Notes under the pieces: model-generated
The model's input: the letters and a program-made list of their open reading frames with translations, nothing else
What the model was told of the DNA's origin: nothing
Databases searched by the model: none
Made by a program: the position numbers and the translations under genes
Source of the DNA: Ferruginibacter sp.
GTDB taxonomy: Bacteria; Bacteroidota; Bacteroidia; Chitinophagales; Chitinophagaceae
Reading direction: 5' to 3'
DNA: 64,000 bases
Assembly (NCBI GenBank): GCA_013141115.1
Contig: JABFRP010000001.1
Coordinates: 434,001 to 498,000, forward strand
In this document: piece by piece, positions 46,038 through 55,895 of the stretch
Position numbering within the stretch: the first letter of the stretch is position 1
Layout: every line of letters begins with the position of its first letter

Positions 46038-46501
46038 ATGATATTGTTTTCAGGTAAGCAGTTACTTATAATTTAAACAAACGCAGGTGTGTAAGTACAC
46101 CTGCGTTTTAATTTATCAGATATGGCTATGGGGTGGCCCAAAATAATTTTCTTTATTCAGTTACTGAATTTATAATGAGGGCAATTTAATAATTCAATAC
46201 TCTAAAAACAGTTTTTAGGTATGCAGCTATTCTTTGGTAATAATTGAACTGCAATATTTTTTTTAGGGAGTACAAATATTTTTTATCGCAAAAATTATAA
46301 CAACTACTGTGCAGACAGTAAAAATAACATGCCTTTTATTTACGGCCAGTAGTATTACGTGCAGTAAATACGCAGCTTTCAGGCAATTGTAATAATCTTA
46401 TTCACATCTTTTTCTTATGCATAAATATTCGATAAATAGTGAAATAAATAATATTATATTCGTAATGGTAACTTTATTTATTACTATAAACTAAAACTAA
46501 A
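46038..46501. other. Intergenic region with a terminator
   Basis: A 464-base gap. A terminator (46079-46110) closes the upstream T9SS gene. The right part is AT-rich and should hold the metalloprotease promoter (TATATTCG near 46454 is a weak -7 candidate). No RNA gene or ORF is convincing. Confidence 0.4.
46079..46110 (+). terminator. Terminator after the beta-helix T9SS gene
   Basis: AAACGCAGGTGT (46079-46090) pairs perfectly with ACACCTGCGTTT (46097-46108) over a 6-base loop, followed by TA. Confidence 0.85.
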
Positions 46502-47341
46502 ATGAAAAAATTATTTTCTCTCACAGGTTTAGCTTTACTGATGGCAGGTGCGTTTGTAAGTTGTAAAAAAACTTCCAATGAAACGGCTGCAAATGTATTA
46601 TCATCAGATGAAAAAGGGTTGGTAACATCAGCAGGTTTTAACAGCAATTGGACTGAAAGAACTGCGGATGGTAATTATCTTGTTGAAGGCGACATATTAT
46701 TAACCAGGGCACAACTGGAAGAAATGGCCGGTGTTGCTCCGGGGCATGAATTAATTGTTGCTAATGAAGAGCATTATCGTACCACCAATGTAGTAAGCAC
46801 TCCCGGTACTGCGGCAAGAATTATTACCGTGCGTTTAGGCAGTGGGTTCCCCAGCTATTATTCAACTGCGTTGGATAATGCTTTGGCCCGGTACAACAGT
46901 TATAATTTAAGGATCCGCTTTCAAAGGGTTAGCACAGGTGGTAATATTGTAATTACCGGTGCAAACTTAGGTACTACTTCTACAGGAGGTTGTATACTTG
47001 GGCAGGCTTCAGGCTTTCCATCGGCCAGTGGTAACCCATCACCAGGCTTTACACTTAGCACCAGCAGTTGTGCCACTTCTTATTTAAATACTGCAACTAA
47101 AGCTGACGAAGTTATTGCTCATGAAATTGGACATTGCATTGGCTTCCGTCATACAGACTATATGAACAGATCAAGTTGCGGACAGAATGCTAATGAAGGT
47201 AGTGCTGGTGTAGGTGCCGTGCATATTACCGGAACACCCACCACAGTTACAGGAACCTATAATTCGTGGATGATGGCTTGTACTAATGGTAGTGCAGCAT
47301 TTAGTTCGTCTGATGGAACTGCATTAAATTATGTGTATTAA
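46502..47341 (+). CDS. M57-like (HEIGH) zinc metalloprotease lipoprotein
   Basis: The lipobox GAFVSCKK predicts a lipoprotein anchored at about Cys21. The zinc motif HEIGHCIGFRHTD (near residue 206) holds the two metal His and the catalytic Glu, and His217 is a likely third ligand. It fits the dual-action HEIGH peptidases (M57). DEVIAHEIGHC is typical of the clan. The N-terminal region between the anchor and the catalytic domain could be an inhibitory pro-segment. It should act at the cell surface. A terminator follows at 47365. Confidence 0.85.
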   Translation: MKKLFSLTGLALLMAGAFVSCKKTSNETAANVLSSDEKGLVTSAGFNSNWTERTADGNYLVEGDILLTRAQLEEMAGVAPGHELIVANEEHYRTTNVVSTPGTAARIITVRLGSGFPSYYSTALDNALARYNSYNLRIRFQRVSTGGNIVITGANLGTTSTGGCILGQASGFPSASGNPSPGFTLSTSSCATSYLNTATKADEVIAHEIGHCIGFRHTDYMNRSSCGQNANEGSAGVGAVHITGTPTTVTGTYNSWMMACTNGSAAFSSSDGTALNYVY

Positions 47342-47364
47342 TTTTATCAGTAACAACTTATAAT

Positions 47365-47394
47365 AAAAGCCCCAGCTTTAAAGCCGGGGCTTTT
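47365..47394 (+). terminator. Terminator after the metalloprotease gene
   Basis: AAAAGCCCC (47365-47373) and GGGGCTTTT (47386-47394) flank a loop that itself contains GCTTTAAAGC. The stem ends in TTTT. Confidence 0.88.
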
Positions 47395-47474
47395 GCATTT
47401 CACTATGCCAGATAAACCTGAATTAATTGGTAATTTTAGTAACTTACTTAACCATCAATTTTATTATTGCACTT

Positions 47475-50348
47475 ATGGTATTATTTATTAAAAAGAAAAA
47501 GGCTATTGAAGTTTTTTTTACTGTTCTTTTTTTTATACCGCTGCATGCTGCTGCACAAAATAATGCCAATAGTATATTTAAAAAATATGCTGATACTGCA
47601 ATGCAATGGCACGATAATAAGAAGCCTTACTATATTATTTTTAGTGAAGCAACGATGCCTGCTTATGTTAAAGTAGTAAGAACGTTGGGCGAACATATTG
47701 CTATAGTTGAGTTGACAGATGAAAAAAACTTTGATGCAATAAAACAAAAAATAAGAATAGCTGCAGCAAATAATAATTGGAAATTTTCTCCGGCGCTGGA
47801 AAAAAATATGGCGACCGGTAATACAAAAACAGCAAAATATATTTTAACGGGATTAGATACAGATGCATTAATTGCTGCATTACAGCAGCACAATAAAGCG
47901 GTTATAATAATTAAAATTGATGCCGCTTCACATTCGGTTGTTGTAAAATGTAGCGCAACCTATTTAAATCAGCATTTACTTTCCTTAAAAGAAATAATTT
48001 TTATTGATACATATGCAGTTGTGCAAACTGAAGTAGGTATAATTGGTTATAACAGAAGTTTTCATGGCATTAACCTGCTGGACTATACTATTGCTAATGC
48101 CAACGGAAAAAATATTGTTGCAGGCATTAAAGAAAATAAAATGGATGATACCGACCTGGATATTTACAAAAGAGTACTTCCATCTGCAATTGCCTCCACG
48201 CAAAAAGAAAATCATGCTACAGTAATAGCTTCCATTATTGGTGGAGCAGGCAATAGTTTTTATGATGGAAGAGGTGTGGCGAATGCCTGTACATTTTTCT
48301 CCAGTACTTTTGCTAATCTTTTTGCGGATGATGTTGCAGTTTTAAATCAAAATAAAGTAACGGTACAAAACCATTCTTATGGTACTGTTCCGCAACAATT
48401 TTATGGCGCAGAGGCGGTAAGTTATGATGTACAAACCTGGCAAAATAAAAATCTACTGCACGTTTTTTCTGCCGGTAATAAAGGGCTTGCCACAGCAACC
48501 GAAGGCAAGTATATCAACATTGCCAATTATGCCAATGTTACCGGTAATTTTAAAATGGCGAAAAATGTAATTACGGTGGGCGCTATTGATGGTGCAGGTA
48601 ATGTGGCCGCCGAAAGTTCTGCCGGGCCATTATACGATGGCAGGCTGGCACCGCAATTAATGGCATTGGGCCCCAATGGTACATCAGATGCAGCAGCAAT
48701 TGTTAGCGGTACAATTGCAGTGCTGCAACAGGTGTATGCCGATAGTAACAGCCAGGCAATTCCGCCTGCTGCTTTACTTAAAGCTATTTTATTTAACACG
48801 GCTGAGGATATTTATAAAACCGGTATTGATTATAAAACAGGCTATGGTGTATTAAATAGTTATGCTGCAGTAAAAGCACTGCAACAAAAAAAATATGATG
48901 GCGGAACTTTATCCCAAGGGCAGGTGTGGACTAAAAATATTTCCGTACCCGTTAATACTGCACAGCTAAAAATTACTTTAGCGTGGACAGACAGTGCAGC
49001 TACAGTGAATAATAGTAAAGCCATCATTAACGACCTGGATATAGAAGTGCAGGAACTTACAAGCGGTACCATTTATAAACCCTGGGTGCTTAGTGCAGCT
49101 GCCCATATTGATTCGTTAGCAAAATTGCCTGTACAAAAAAGAGATTCTTTAAATACCGCAGAGCAAATAAGTATTGCATTGCCTGCGGCAGGTAATTATC
49201 AAATAAAAGTATCGGGCACTGCAGTTTTTTCACCTGCTGTAGCTTTTTGTATTGCGTACAATACCGACACATTAAATACATTTACATTTACCAGTCCGCA
49301 ACACGCCACAGATGTAAACCGGGAAGAAAATCCGGTAACTGTAATAAAATGGAAAACCTTTGTTGCCGATACTAATGCCACAGGTAATTTATCGATCAGT
49401 TATAACAATGGAGTTAATTGGCAACTGCTACAACCGGCACTTAAAATTTATACCAATCAATATGCCTGGCCGGTAAAAGATACCAACTCGGTGGCAATAC
49501 TTAAAATGGAAACCGGTTTTGGTAATTTTCTATCCACTACTTTCATCATCAGCAAAGTAAACAGGCCCAATGTAGATTTTGTTTGTGCCGATTCTTTTCA
49601 ACTCTCGTGGAATAAACATGTGTATGCCAATGGCTATAAAATTTTTGCGCTTACTGATAGTGCTTACTTAAAACATATTCTTACTGTAACCGACACCTTT
49701 AAAGTGTTTAAAAGAACTGATTATCCATCTTTAGTATATGCGGTAGAACCTGTGTTAAACAATAACCTGCCGGCAGTGCGTAGTATTGCTTTAAATATTG
49801 AATTGCAGGGCGTAAATTGTTTTTACAAAACGCTTAATTATAATTTACTGGATGGTAATGAGGTTAACCTGATTTTAGAATTAAGTATTGCCACTTATGT
49901 GGATAGTATTTATTTTGAAAGCGTAACTGCACAAGGGCAATTGCTGCAAACCTACGGCGGTACAAAAGTTAATAGTGCCACGCTTATTTATACGCAGTTT
50001 GTAAATAGTTTAGCTACGGGCACTACTTATTTCAGGTGTAAAATAAAATTAAAAAGTGGCGCAGTAGTATATACCAACATTGTGGATATACTTACATCCG
50101 GCAAAAGGAAAATTGTTTTTTATCCTAATCCTGCAAGCCGCAGCCAGCCATTACAATTTGTTTTGCAACAGGGATTAACCAGTAGTACTATACTGCAACT
50201 ATTTGATGTAACGGGGCGGCTGGTAAAAAGTTATACTTCATTATCGGGTTCAATTGTTATCTCCAATTTGTCTTCGGGCATGCTCATTTATAAATTGGTA
50301 AGCACAGAGAATAAGGTTTTGGAAACGGGAAAAATAATTATACAGTAA
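47475..50348 (+). CDS. Subtilisin-like (S8) T9SS protein with non-canonical catalytic site
   Basis: The start at 47475 gives a Sec signal peptide (AIEVFFTVLFFIPLHAAAQ); a TTG start at 47427 would add 16 residues. The peptidase domain (about residues 200-480) keeps the His region (ENHATVIASIIGGAG), the oxyanion Asn (VFSAGNKG) and the Ser (GTSDAAAIVSGTIAVL). Where subtilases have VAVIDTG it has IVAGIKENKMDDTDLD, so the usual Asp is replaced. Beta-sandwich repeats follow, then a T9SS type A domain (IVFYPNPASRSQPLQFVLQQ; GMLIYKLVSTENKVLETGKI). It should be secreted to the surface. Activity is uncertain. Confidence 0.8.
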   Translation: MVLFIKKKKAIEVFFTVLFFIPLHAAAQNNANSIFKKYADTAMQWHDNKKPYYIIFSEATMPAYVKVVRTLGEHIAIVELTDEKNFDAIKQKIRIAAANNNWKFSPALEKNMATGNTKTAKYILTGLDTDALIAALQQHNKAVIIIKIDAASHSVVVKCSATYLNQHLLSLKEIIFIDTYAVVQTEVGIIGYNRSFHGINLLDYTIANANGKNIVAGIKENKMDDTDLDIYKRVLPSAIASTQKENHATVIASIIGGAGNSFYDGRGVANACTFFSSTFANLFADDVAVLNQNKVTVQNHSYGTVPQQFYGAEAVSYDVQTWQNKNLLHVFSAGNKGLATATEGKYINIANYANVTGNFKMAKNVITVGAIDGAGNVAAESSAGPLYDGRLAPQLMALGPNGTSDAAAIVSGTIAVLQQVYADSNSQAIPPAALLKAILFNTAEDIYKTGIDYKTGYGVLNSYAAVKALQQKKYDGGTLSQGQVWTKNISVPVNTAQLKITLAWTDSAATVNNSKAIINDLDIEVQELTSGTIYKPWVLSAAAHIDSLAKLPVQKRDSLNTAEQISIALPAAGNYQIKVSGTAVFSPAVAFCIAYNTDTLNTFTFTSPQHATDVNREENPVTVIKWKTFVADTNATGNLSISYNNGVNWQLLQPALKIYTNQYAWPVKDTNSVAILKMETGFGNFLSTTFIISKVNRPNVDFVCADSFQLSWNKHVYANGYKIFALTDSAYLKHILTVTDTFKVFKRTDYPSLVYAVEPVLNNNLPAVRSIALNIELQGVNCFYKTLNYNLLDGNEVNLILELSIATYVDSIYFESVTAQGQLLQTYGGTKVNSATLIYTQFVNSLATGTTYFRCKIKLKSGAVVYTNIVDILTSGKRKIVFYPNPASRSQPLQFVLQQGLTSSTILQLFDVTGRLVKSYTSLSGSIVISNLSSGMLIYKLVSTENKVLETGKIIIQ

Positions 50349-50390
50349 TTGCTTTTAAGCCAAGCCTTTCTCCGCATTAATAAAAGATCA

Positions 50391-50450
50391 ACAATGGTAT
50401 GCAGTACAAGAGTGCGACGCAAGTACGATGCCATGGAAAACCAATGCTGG
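50391..50450 (+). repeat. Dispersed repeat, family 2, copy 1
   Basis: CAATGGTATGCAGTACAAG and the following 40 bases align with the complements of 58515-58565 and 63831-63876. This copy is the most divergent. It has a short stem GTAC/GTAC where the other copies have CGTTG/CAACG. It is intergenic, between the S8 peptidase and DUF2911 genes. Confidence 0.6.
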
Positions 50451-50573
50451 TAACACCAAGCTGAACGGCTTTAGCCGGACAGCACTCAAAACCTGTTTTA
50501 TATGAACGGAAAGAAACTCTTGTATTTTCATTTTACTTTTATAGCCACTTCTTCATTTAATTAAATACTGTTT

Positions 50574-51701
50574 ATGAAAAAAAGTATAGCTATAACCACT
50601 GCGGTTGTTTATTTCCTGTTGTTTTTTATGTACACACCTGCCATTGCACAAATGATGCGACTGCCTGAAAGTAGTGTAAATTATAAATGCAAAACGGCAA
50701 GGCAATTAGGCGCAACAGATATTGAAATTAACTGGAATGCACCCGGCGTAAAAGGGCGTGAGGGAAAAATATGGGGCACTGATATTGCACCTTACGGATT
50801 TACTGTTTTGGGTTTTGGCTCATCGGTGGTATCGCCTTGGAGGGCTGGCGCTAATGAAAGTACTACCATAAGTTTTTCAACTGATGTAACTATTAACGGC
50901 AAAAAAATAGCAGCGGGTAAGTATGGTTTTTTTATTGCCTTATACCCCGATTCGTGTACGTTGATATTTAATAAAAATACTGCAGGCTGGGGCAGTTATT
51001 TTTATAAAGCTGATATGGATGTGCTGAGGGTAACCACACATCAGCAAAAGGATATGAAAGAAAGTAAAGAAAGACTGGACTATATATTTGCTAAACAAAC
51101 GGCCAATGCTGTGGAGGTTAGTTTGGAGTGGGAGCGCTGGCGGATTCCTTTTACAGTGCAGGTAGATATGGTAAATACCACACTCGATTTTATTAGAACA
51201 CAAATGAGCGGTGCCGCAGGTTTTGATCCGCCAAGTTTGGAAGCCGCTGCAACATGGTGCTTACAAAATAAGGTGAATACTGAAGAAGCATTGGGATGGA
51301 TCAATGCTGCTACTGATCCTAATTTAGGAGGGGTTACCTCTTTTAAAGTATTATCTACCAAAGCAGGGTTGTTGAGTAAATTAAATAAAAAAGAGGAAGC
51401 TGATAAGATTATGCAAACAGCGATGGATAATGCCAACATTTCGGAAATACATAATTACGGCAGGCAATTACTAACAGAAAATAAAGTAAAAGAAGCCATG
51501 AAAGTTTTTGAACTGAACTATAAAAAATTTAATGGCGCATGGCCTACCAATGCAGGTTTAATGAGAGGCTATTCGGCAATGGGAGATTTGAAAAAAGCAC
51601 TGGAGTATGCAAAAGCTGCATTGGTACAGGCACCAAGCGATGAAATAAAAAAGATCATCAGTAGTGCGGTGGATACTTTATCCAGTGGTAAAGCATTATA
51701 A
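50574..51701 (+). CDS. DUF2911 domain protein with TPR-like C-terminus, secreted
   Basis: A signal peptide (ending TPAIAQ) is followed by DUF2911 (about residues 35-200). Its typical features are NYKCKTARQLGATDIEINWN, GREGKIWGTDIAPYGFTVLG and WRAGANESTTISFSTDV, then KIAAGKYGFFIALY. The C-terminal 130 residues are helical and repeat-like (NKKEEADKIMQTAMDNANIS; GDLKKALEYAKAALVQAP), like TPR units. The role of DUF2911 is not known to me. It is probably periplasmic or outer-surface. Confidence 0.85.
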   Translation: MKKSIAITTAVVYFLLFFMYTPAIAQMMRLPESSVNYKCKTARQLGATDIEINWNAPGVKGREGKIWGTDIAPYGFTVLGFGSSVVSPWRAGANESTTISFSTDVTINGKKIAAGKYGFFIALYPDSCTLIFNKNTAGWGSYFYKADMDVLRVTTHQQKDMKESKERLDYIFAKQTANAVEVSLEWERWRIPFTVQVDMVNTTLDFIRTQMSGAAGFDPPSLEAAATWCLQNKVNTEEALGWINAATDPNLGGVTSFKVLSTKAGLLSKLNKKEEADKIMQTAMDNANISEIHNYGRQLLTENKVKEAMKVFELNYKKFNGAWPTNAGLMRGYSAMGDLKKALEYAKAALVQAPSDEIKKIISSAVDTLSSGKAL

Positions 51702-51772
51702 TTACCGGATACTTTAATGTGGGGGAAGTAATTTTCTTTCTATTGCACTATAAAATTTAAACCGCATCAGCT

Positions 51773-52387
51773 TTGCAAAAAATAATAACACTGCTTTTTT
51801 GTTTTACTTTTTACCAGGCATTTTCGCAGGATAGCAGTTTTTTAAAAGTACATTTTTTGTATGGCTCCAGGCCGCTGCATAAAAACAAAGGCACAGAACA
51901 AAAATGGTTTGGCGGTGTTAAAGGCGGGCATGTTGGTATAGAAGCTGATAGCGGTAGAATTGTAAATTTTGTGCCCAACGGAAAATTTCATTGGTTTGCC
52001 AAAAAAAATAGCCGGCACAGCCGTTACGCAATACATACCCAAAATAGTTTCTATAGTATTTTAGGTGGTCATTACGATAGTGCAAAAAGAACTGTAGTAA
52101 TTATTCCGGTAACCCAACAACAAAAGCAACACTTTGACAGTATAACTGCTGCTTACTTAAAACAAACTCCTTACGATTATGCATTAATAGGGATGCGCTG
52201 TGGCGCCGCTGCCTATGAAATTCTGGCACAGCTTAAAATATTGCAGCAATATAGTTATGCAAAAACGTACCGTAAAATATTTTATCCCAAAAAATTAAGA
52301 AAGCGTTTGCTGAAAAAGGCAGCGGTAAATGGCTGGGTAATTTTACAGCAACCAGGCTCCTCTAAAAGAAAATGGGAAAAGGATTGA
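51773..52387 (+). CDS. Exported permuted-papain (YiiX/LRAT-like) candidate
   Basis: The gene starts with TTG at 51773, giving a signal peptide (IITLLFCFTFYQAFSQ). The mature protein has WFGGVKGGHVGIEADSGRI (His candidate) in the first half and YDYALIGMRCGAAAYEILAQ (Cys candidate) in the second. A His-before-Cys order is that of circularly permuted NlpC/P60 enzymes such as YiiX and LRAT. They cleave peptidoglycan or lipid amides. The family match is from pattern reading only. The C-terminus is basic (KKLRKRLLKKAA). Confidence 0.55.
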   Translation: MQKIITLLFCFTFYQAFSQDSSFLKVHFLYGSRPLHKNKGTEQKWFGGVKGGHVGIEADSGRIVNFVPNGKFHWFAKKNSRHSRYAIHTQNSFYSILGGHYDSAKRTVVIIPVTQQQKQHFDSITAAYLKQTPYDYALIGMRCGAAAYEILAQLKILQQYSYAKTYRKIFYPKKLRKRLLKKAAVNGWVILQQPGSSKRKWEKD

Positions 52388-52469
52388 AAAGGTTGATACC
52401 TGATGATTTTAACTTTACTTAATGTTGACTGATATAATACACCGGAGCTTCATGTACAATAAAATAAAA

Positions 52470-53348
52470 TCAACCATTGGAGGTTTTTGTATTAAGGTCA
52501 GTGTTGTTGAAATCAATTACAGATGAAGGGGATGTTTTTTGTTCTTCATTAATATCCACCACCACCGCTTTGTTGGTATTTAAAGTATGCCACTGCATGC
52601 GGTCACAAATTTCTAACCATAGCTTTTCGTAATAGGTAATGGTTTTAAATTCTTTCAATTGATGAAAAATAGATTCCTTCTTCAGGCTGATATTTTCTAT
52701 TTCGCTGTAAAAGGGAATAAAACTATTCAGTATCTGAGCGGCATCTTCTGTTTTATTATCCAGGTAAAATTTGTGCAGGCTTTTATTAACCTGCACCATA
52801 TTGTAAAAACTAAGGATCTTATTTTGCAAAGCCTTTTTTGCCTGCAGTTCTTTAATAAGCATATTATTACAATATACCGAAAGTGGGGCAGGAATATTGG
52901 GTATCAGCAAAAGATCGGCAGCATTAAAAATATTATCATGCAGTAAAAATCTTCCTGGTGAGCAATCAATAATACAAACATCATAATCATCTTCCACTTC
53001 GTTTAATGTGCTGCTGATCAAATCATGATTAATAAAATTAAGGGCTGTTATTCTTGCCGCTTTATTCATAAACTGATCGCTGAATTTAGAGTCGTTGCTG
53101 ATCACATCTATCTGGTAAGTGTCGGTGGAATGAATGACATCGTAAATGGTAATGTAGCGGTCGAATAATTTGCCGTGGGTATTATCGTTATGGTTTTCCC
53201 GGTTAAAAAAATAACTGCTGCCGCCCTGCGGATCCATATCCCAAAGCAATACACTCAAGCCCTGTTTGGCTAACATGCAGGCCAGGTTTACCGTAGTAGT
53301 GGTTTTGCCCACGCCGCCTTTAATGTTGTAGAGTGCAATTTTCTTCAC
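52470..53348 (-). CDS. Orphan ParA/MinD-like ATPase
   Basis: The deviant Walker A IKGGVGKTTTTVNLA, Walker A' DMDPQGGSSYFF and Walker B-type DYDVCIIDCSPG identify a ParA-family ATPase. Such proteins position DNA or protein cargo by ATP-driven surface gradients. There is no HTH and no adjacent ParB gene, so it is an orphan, as in carboxysome, flagellar or other cargo systems. The C-terminal 30 residues (KAVVVDINEEQKTSPSSVID) are an unusual tail. It is monocistronic on the minus strand. Confidence 0.88.
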   Translation of the reverse strand: MKKIALYNIKGGVGKTTTTVNLACMLAKQGLSVLLWDMDPQGGSSYFFNRENHNDNTHGKLFDRYITIYDVIHSTDTYQIDVISNDSKFSDQFMNKAARITALNFINHDLISSTLNEVEDDYDVCIIDCSPGRFLLHDNIFNAADLLLIPNIPAPLSVYCNNMLIKELQAKKALQNKILSFYNMVQVNKSLHKFYLDNKTEDAAQILNSFIPFYSEIENISLKKESIFHQLKEFKTITYYEKLWLEICDRMQWHTLNTNKAVVVDINEEQKTSPSSVIDFNNTDLNTKTSNG

Positions 53349-53641
53349 TCCGTAAATCTAATAACAAAAATGCGTTTGGTATATTAATTTTATCCATAAG
53401 TTCTTAACGGTTATTTGCTTAATATTTTTATCTTTTTAATAAGTAAACGCTGCAATAATAATAACAAGAATTAGTTTGTACAGCATATTTTTATACCCCT
53501 GTATGGCGGAGGCATTACACTATTCCGCTTATCACAATAAGCAGCAGCGCAAGATGAATTCCTCAACTTTTATCTATAAATTTGATTTTATCGGGTTACA
53601 GGTTAACGCCAACAATAATTAACAGCTAAAAATACATTCAT

Positions 53642-55843
53642 TTGAAAGCATTATTCAGTACGAGAAAAAATATCGGCAGCACTTTATTATTTACTGCTCT
53701 TGCTTTTGCAGCAGCTGCACAGCCGGATAGCAAAAAAGTTTTAACTGCAGCCAACTATCAGCAGGCGGTGCAATTTTTAAATTTTAATACCAACAAGCTG
53801 CTGTACAATAATACTATAAGCCCGGTTTGGTTGCAGGATGGAAGATTGTATTATGCCAGTACCACCGCAAGCGGAAAAGAGTTTGTACTCATCAATCCAA
53901 AAGACGGCAAAAGAAAAACAGCTGCTGACCTTAAAACATTATTGCAGGAAATTTTTAGCGATAAAACAACTACTAACCCGGTAAGACGAAGTGCATCAAA
54001 TGAAGTGCTTTCTCCCGATGGAAAAAAAGCAGCCTTTATCCGTGACTGGAATTTATGGGTGAAAGATGTGGATACTAAAAAAGAAACGCAACTAACCACA
54101 GATGGTGTAAAAGATTTTGGTTATGCTACCGATAATGCAGGATGGAAACACAGTAACCGTGCTATTTTATTATGGTCACCCGATTCAAAAAAGATCGCCA
54201 CGTTTCAGCAAGACCAGCGCCATGTTAGCGATATGTATTTAGTGAGTACCAATATTGGCGCACCAAAATTAGATGCCTGGAAATATCCTTTGCCGGTAGA
54301 TAAAGATGTTATACGGATACATCGTGTAATTATTGAAGTGGATCAACCTAAAGTAATTCGTTTAAAAATTCCTTCCGATCCAAGAAGAGGGACATTGTGT
54401 GATGATATTTCCTGCACCGGCTCTTTTGATGATAACGAATGGAATGCAGATGCCAGCAAACTGGCTTTTGTGTCCAGCTCAAGGGATCATAAAGAAGCTA
54501 AAATGCGAATAGCTGATGCTGCTACCGGCGATGTAAAAGAAGTGTTTGAAGAAAAAGTGGCCACACAATACGAGAGCGGACAAGGCAGTATCAACTGGCA
54601 TTTTTTAGCAGCCAGCAACGAAATTATCTGGTACAGCGAACGTGATGACTGGGGGCATTTATATTTATACGATGCCAATACCGGTAAACTAAATACACAA
54701 ATTACCAAAGGTGATTTTGTAGTAACAAGATTATTGCAAATAGATGAAAAGAACCGGGTGCTGTATTTTGAAGCCAATGGAAAAGAGAAAGCCCAGGACC
54801 CCTATTTCAGTCATTTGTACCGGGTAGATTTTACAGGTAAAAATTTGCAACTGCTTACACCGGAAGATGGCAATCATGATATTACTTTTTCTCCCGATAG
54901 TAAATATTTTGTAGATGCTTATTCAAAACCAGATGTGCCTGCAACCACCGTGTTAAGAGATACCAAAGGCAAATTAATTGCCACACTGGAAAAAGCTGAC
55001 ATCAGTAAATTAATTGCAACAGGTTGGAAGGCTCCGGAACCCATTACTGTAAAATCCCGTGATGGTAAATGGGATTTGTATGGGTTGATGTTTACACCTA
55101 CTACATTGGATAAAACAAAAAAGTATCCGGTGGTTAATTATATTTATCCGGGTCCGCAGGGCGGTGGTGTAGGCAATCGTTCGTTTGCCAGTGCACGTGG
55201 AGATCATCAGGCATTGGCCGAGCTGGGTTTTATTGTTGTTATTATTGATGGCACCTGCAACCCCGATCGTTCTAAATCTTTTCATGATGTTTGTTATGGT
55301 AACATGGCCGATAATACTTTGGAAGACCAGATGGCCGGCATAAAACAACTGGCCGGCACAAGGCCTTATATGGATTTGGACAGAGTGGGCGTATGGGGCC
55401 ACTCTGGCGGCGGCTATGCCACAGCGGCAGCTATGTTCCGCTATCCCGATTTTTATAAAGTAGGTATTTCAGAATCGGGCAATCATGATAACAGAAATTA
55501 TGAAGATGACTGGGGCGAAAGATATATTGGTTTATTAACCAAAGATGACAAAGGAAAATCAAATTACGAAGACCAGGCCAATCAGAATTTTGCAGGTAAT
55601 TTAAAAGGTAAATTAATGTTGGCACATGGTGGTGCCGATGATAATGTACCGCCCTACAATACATACCTTGTGGTAGATGCATTGGTAAAAGCCAATAAAG
55701 ATTTCGATCTGGTAATTTTTCCCAATGCAAGGCATGGTTATGCAGCAGATAGTTATTACATGATGCGCCGCCGCTGGGATTATTTTGTGCAACATTTAAT
55801 GAGTGCAGTGCCACCCAAAGAGTTTAAAATAAAGATGGACTAA
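53642..55843 (+). CDS. S9 prolyl oligopeptidase family peptidase (DPP IV-like)
   Basis: DPP IV-like enzymes release Xaa-Pro dipeptides from peptides. A TTG start at 53642 gives a signal peptide (IGSTLLFTALAFAAAAQ). A beta-propeller of about 450 residues has strands such as VLSPDGKKAAFIRDWNLWVK. The C-terminal catalytic domain follows, with VGVWGHSGGGYATAAAMF (nucleophile Ser), MLAHGGADDNVPPYNTYLV (Asp) and NARHGYAADS (His). The length of 733 residues is normal. It should be periplasmic or secreted. The TTG start is inferred because no ATG lies in frame upstream of the signal peptide. Confidence 0.92.
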   Translation: MKALFSTRKNIGSTLLFTALAFAAAAQPDSKKVLTAANYQQAVQFLNFNTNKLLYNNTISPVWLQDGRLYYASTTASGKEFVLINPKDGKRKTAADLKTLLQEIFSDKTTTNPVRRSASNEVLSPDGKKAAFIRDWNLWVKDVDTKKETQLTTDGVKDFGYATDNAGWKHSNRAILLWSPDSKKIATFQQDQRHVSDMYLVSTNIGAPKLDAWKYPLPVDKDVIRIHRVIIEVDQPKVIRLKIPSDPRRGTLCDDISCTGSFDDNEWNADASKLAFVSSSRDHKEAKMRIADAATGDVKEVFEEKVATQYESGQGSINWHFLAASNEIIWYSERDDWGHLYLYDANTGKLNTQITKGDFVVTRLLQIDEKNRVLYFEANGKEKAQDPYFSHLYRVDFTGKNLQLLTPEDGNHDITFSPDSKYFVDAYSKPDVPATTVLRDTKGKLIATLEKADISKLIATGWKAPEPITVKSRDGKWDLYGLMFTPTTLDKTKKYPVVNYIYPGPQGGGVGNRSFASARGDHQALAELGFIVVIIDGTCNPDRSKSFHDVCYGNMADNTLEDQMAGIKQLAGTRPYMDLDRVGVWGHSGGGYATAAAMFRYPDFYKVGISESGNHDNRNYEDDWGERYIGLLTKDDKGKSNYEDQANQNFAGNLKGKLMLAHGGADDNVPPYNTYLVVDALVKANKDFDLVIFPNARHGYAADSYYMMRRRWDYFVQHLMSAVPPKEFKIKMD

Positions 55844-55895
55844 GCAGCAATTGCTTTATGGCATAAAGATTGGTGCTTATTGATATTATTTTACA

